Source of the DNA: Blastomussa wellsi
Taxonomy: Eukaryota > Cnidaria > Anthozoa > Scleractinia > Plerogyridae
Reading direction: 5' to 3'
Assembly (NCBI GenBank): GCA_947652115.1
Contig: OX393571.1
Location: 14,905,860 to 14,969,859 of the forward strand
Length of the DNA: 64,000 bases
Shown: positions 63,951 to 64,000 of the stretch, piece after piece
Layout: every line of letters starts with the position of its first letter
How positions within the stretch are numbered: the first letter of the stretch is position 1
Made by a program: the position numbers and the translations under genes
Notes under the pieces: model-generated
Databases searched by the model: none
Told to the model about the DNA's origin: nothing
What the model saw: only the letters and a program-made list of their open reading frames with translations

Positions 63951-64000
63951 AATAAATTACAATGTTAAAGGGTGACTGATATAAGTACTTATCCATGCAA

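Overview
The window is animal nuclear DNA. It is AT-rich and has spliced genes with GT/AG introns of 0.1 to 5 kb, dense small inverted-repeat (MITE-like) elements, tRNA-type SINEs, a Penelope-like fragment and several satellites. A sulfoxide-synthase OvoA gene together with this repeat mix fits a cnidarian, most likely an anthozoan such as a stony coral. That assignment is inference; no marker gene proves it.

Layout. 703-4333 (-): the first three coding exons of a PI-specific phospholipase C, with the N-terminus and PH domain; the gene leaves the window on the left. 4334-13711: no gene seen; it holds MITEs, a GTCA tetranucleotide array and a CCAAT-rich repeated element. 13712-14122 (+): a single-exon orphan gene with a polyA signal. 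16407-17716 (-) and 17798-20100 (+): a secreted CUB-domain protein and the B12-trafficking protein MMACHC, head to head with about 80 bp between start codons. 22693-31029 (-): a complete 12-exon phosphoglucomutase (566 aa), every splice junction in phase. 31262-34748 (+): a small retroelement bounded by split direct repeats (A1 ... B1-A2-B2), the signature of PAT/Ngaro tyrosine-recombinase retrotransposons. It carries only a spliced gag-like zinc-knuckle ORF and a 102-bp tandem array in its intron. 37450-58324 (-): OvoA (ovothiol biosynthesis), 19 exons read through, with a DinB-like iron-binding region, an FGE-sulfatase-like domain carrying a Cys- and Asn-Gly-rich insertion, and a C-terminal methyltransferase-like domain whose last part was not found. 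58325-64000: inverted minisatellites, a TIR element, a 5S-rRNA-like sequence, a 5'-truncated Penelope-like element with target-site duplication, and one probable first exon (63639-63762, -).

The genes do not form a functional cluster: they cover phosphoinositide signalling, cobalamin handling, glucose-phosphate metabolism and thiol-histidine synthesis, side by side as is usual in animal genomes. The shared CUB/MMACHC intergenic region is the only arrangement here that suggests coupled regulation. The item most worth follow-up is the split-direct-repeat element directly upstream of the phosphoglucomutase start.
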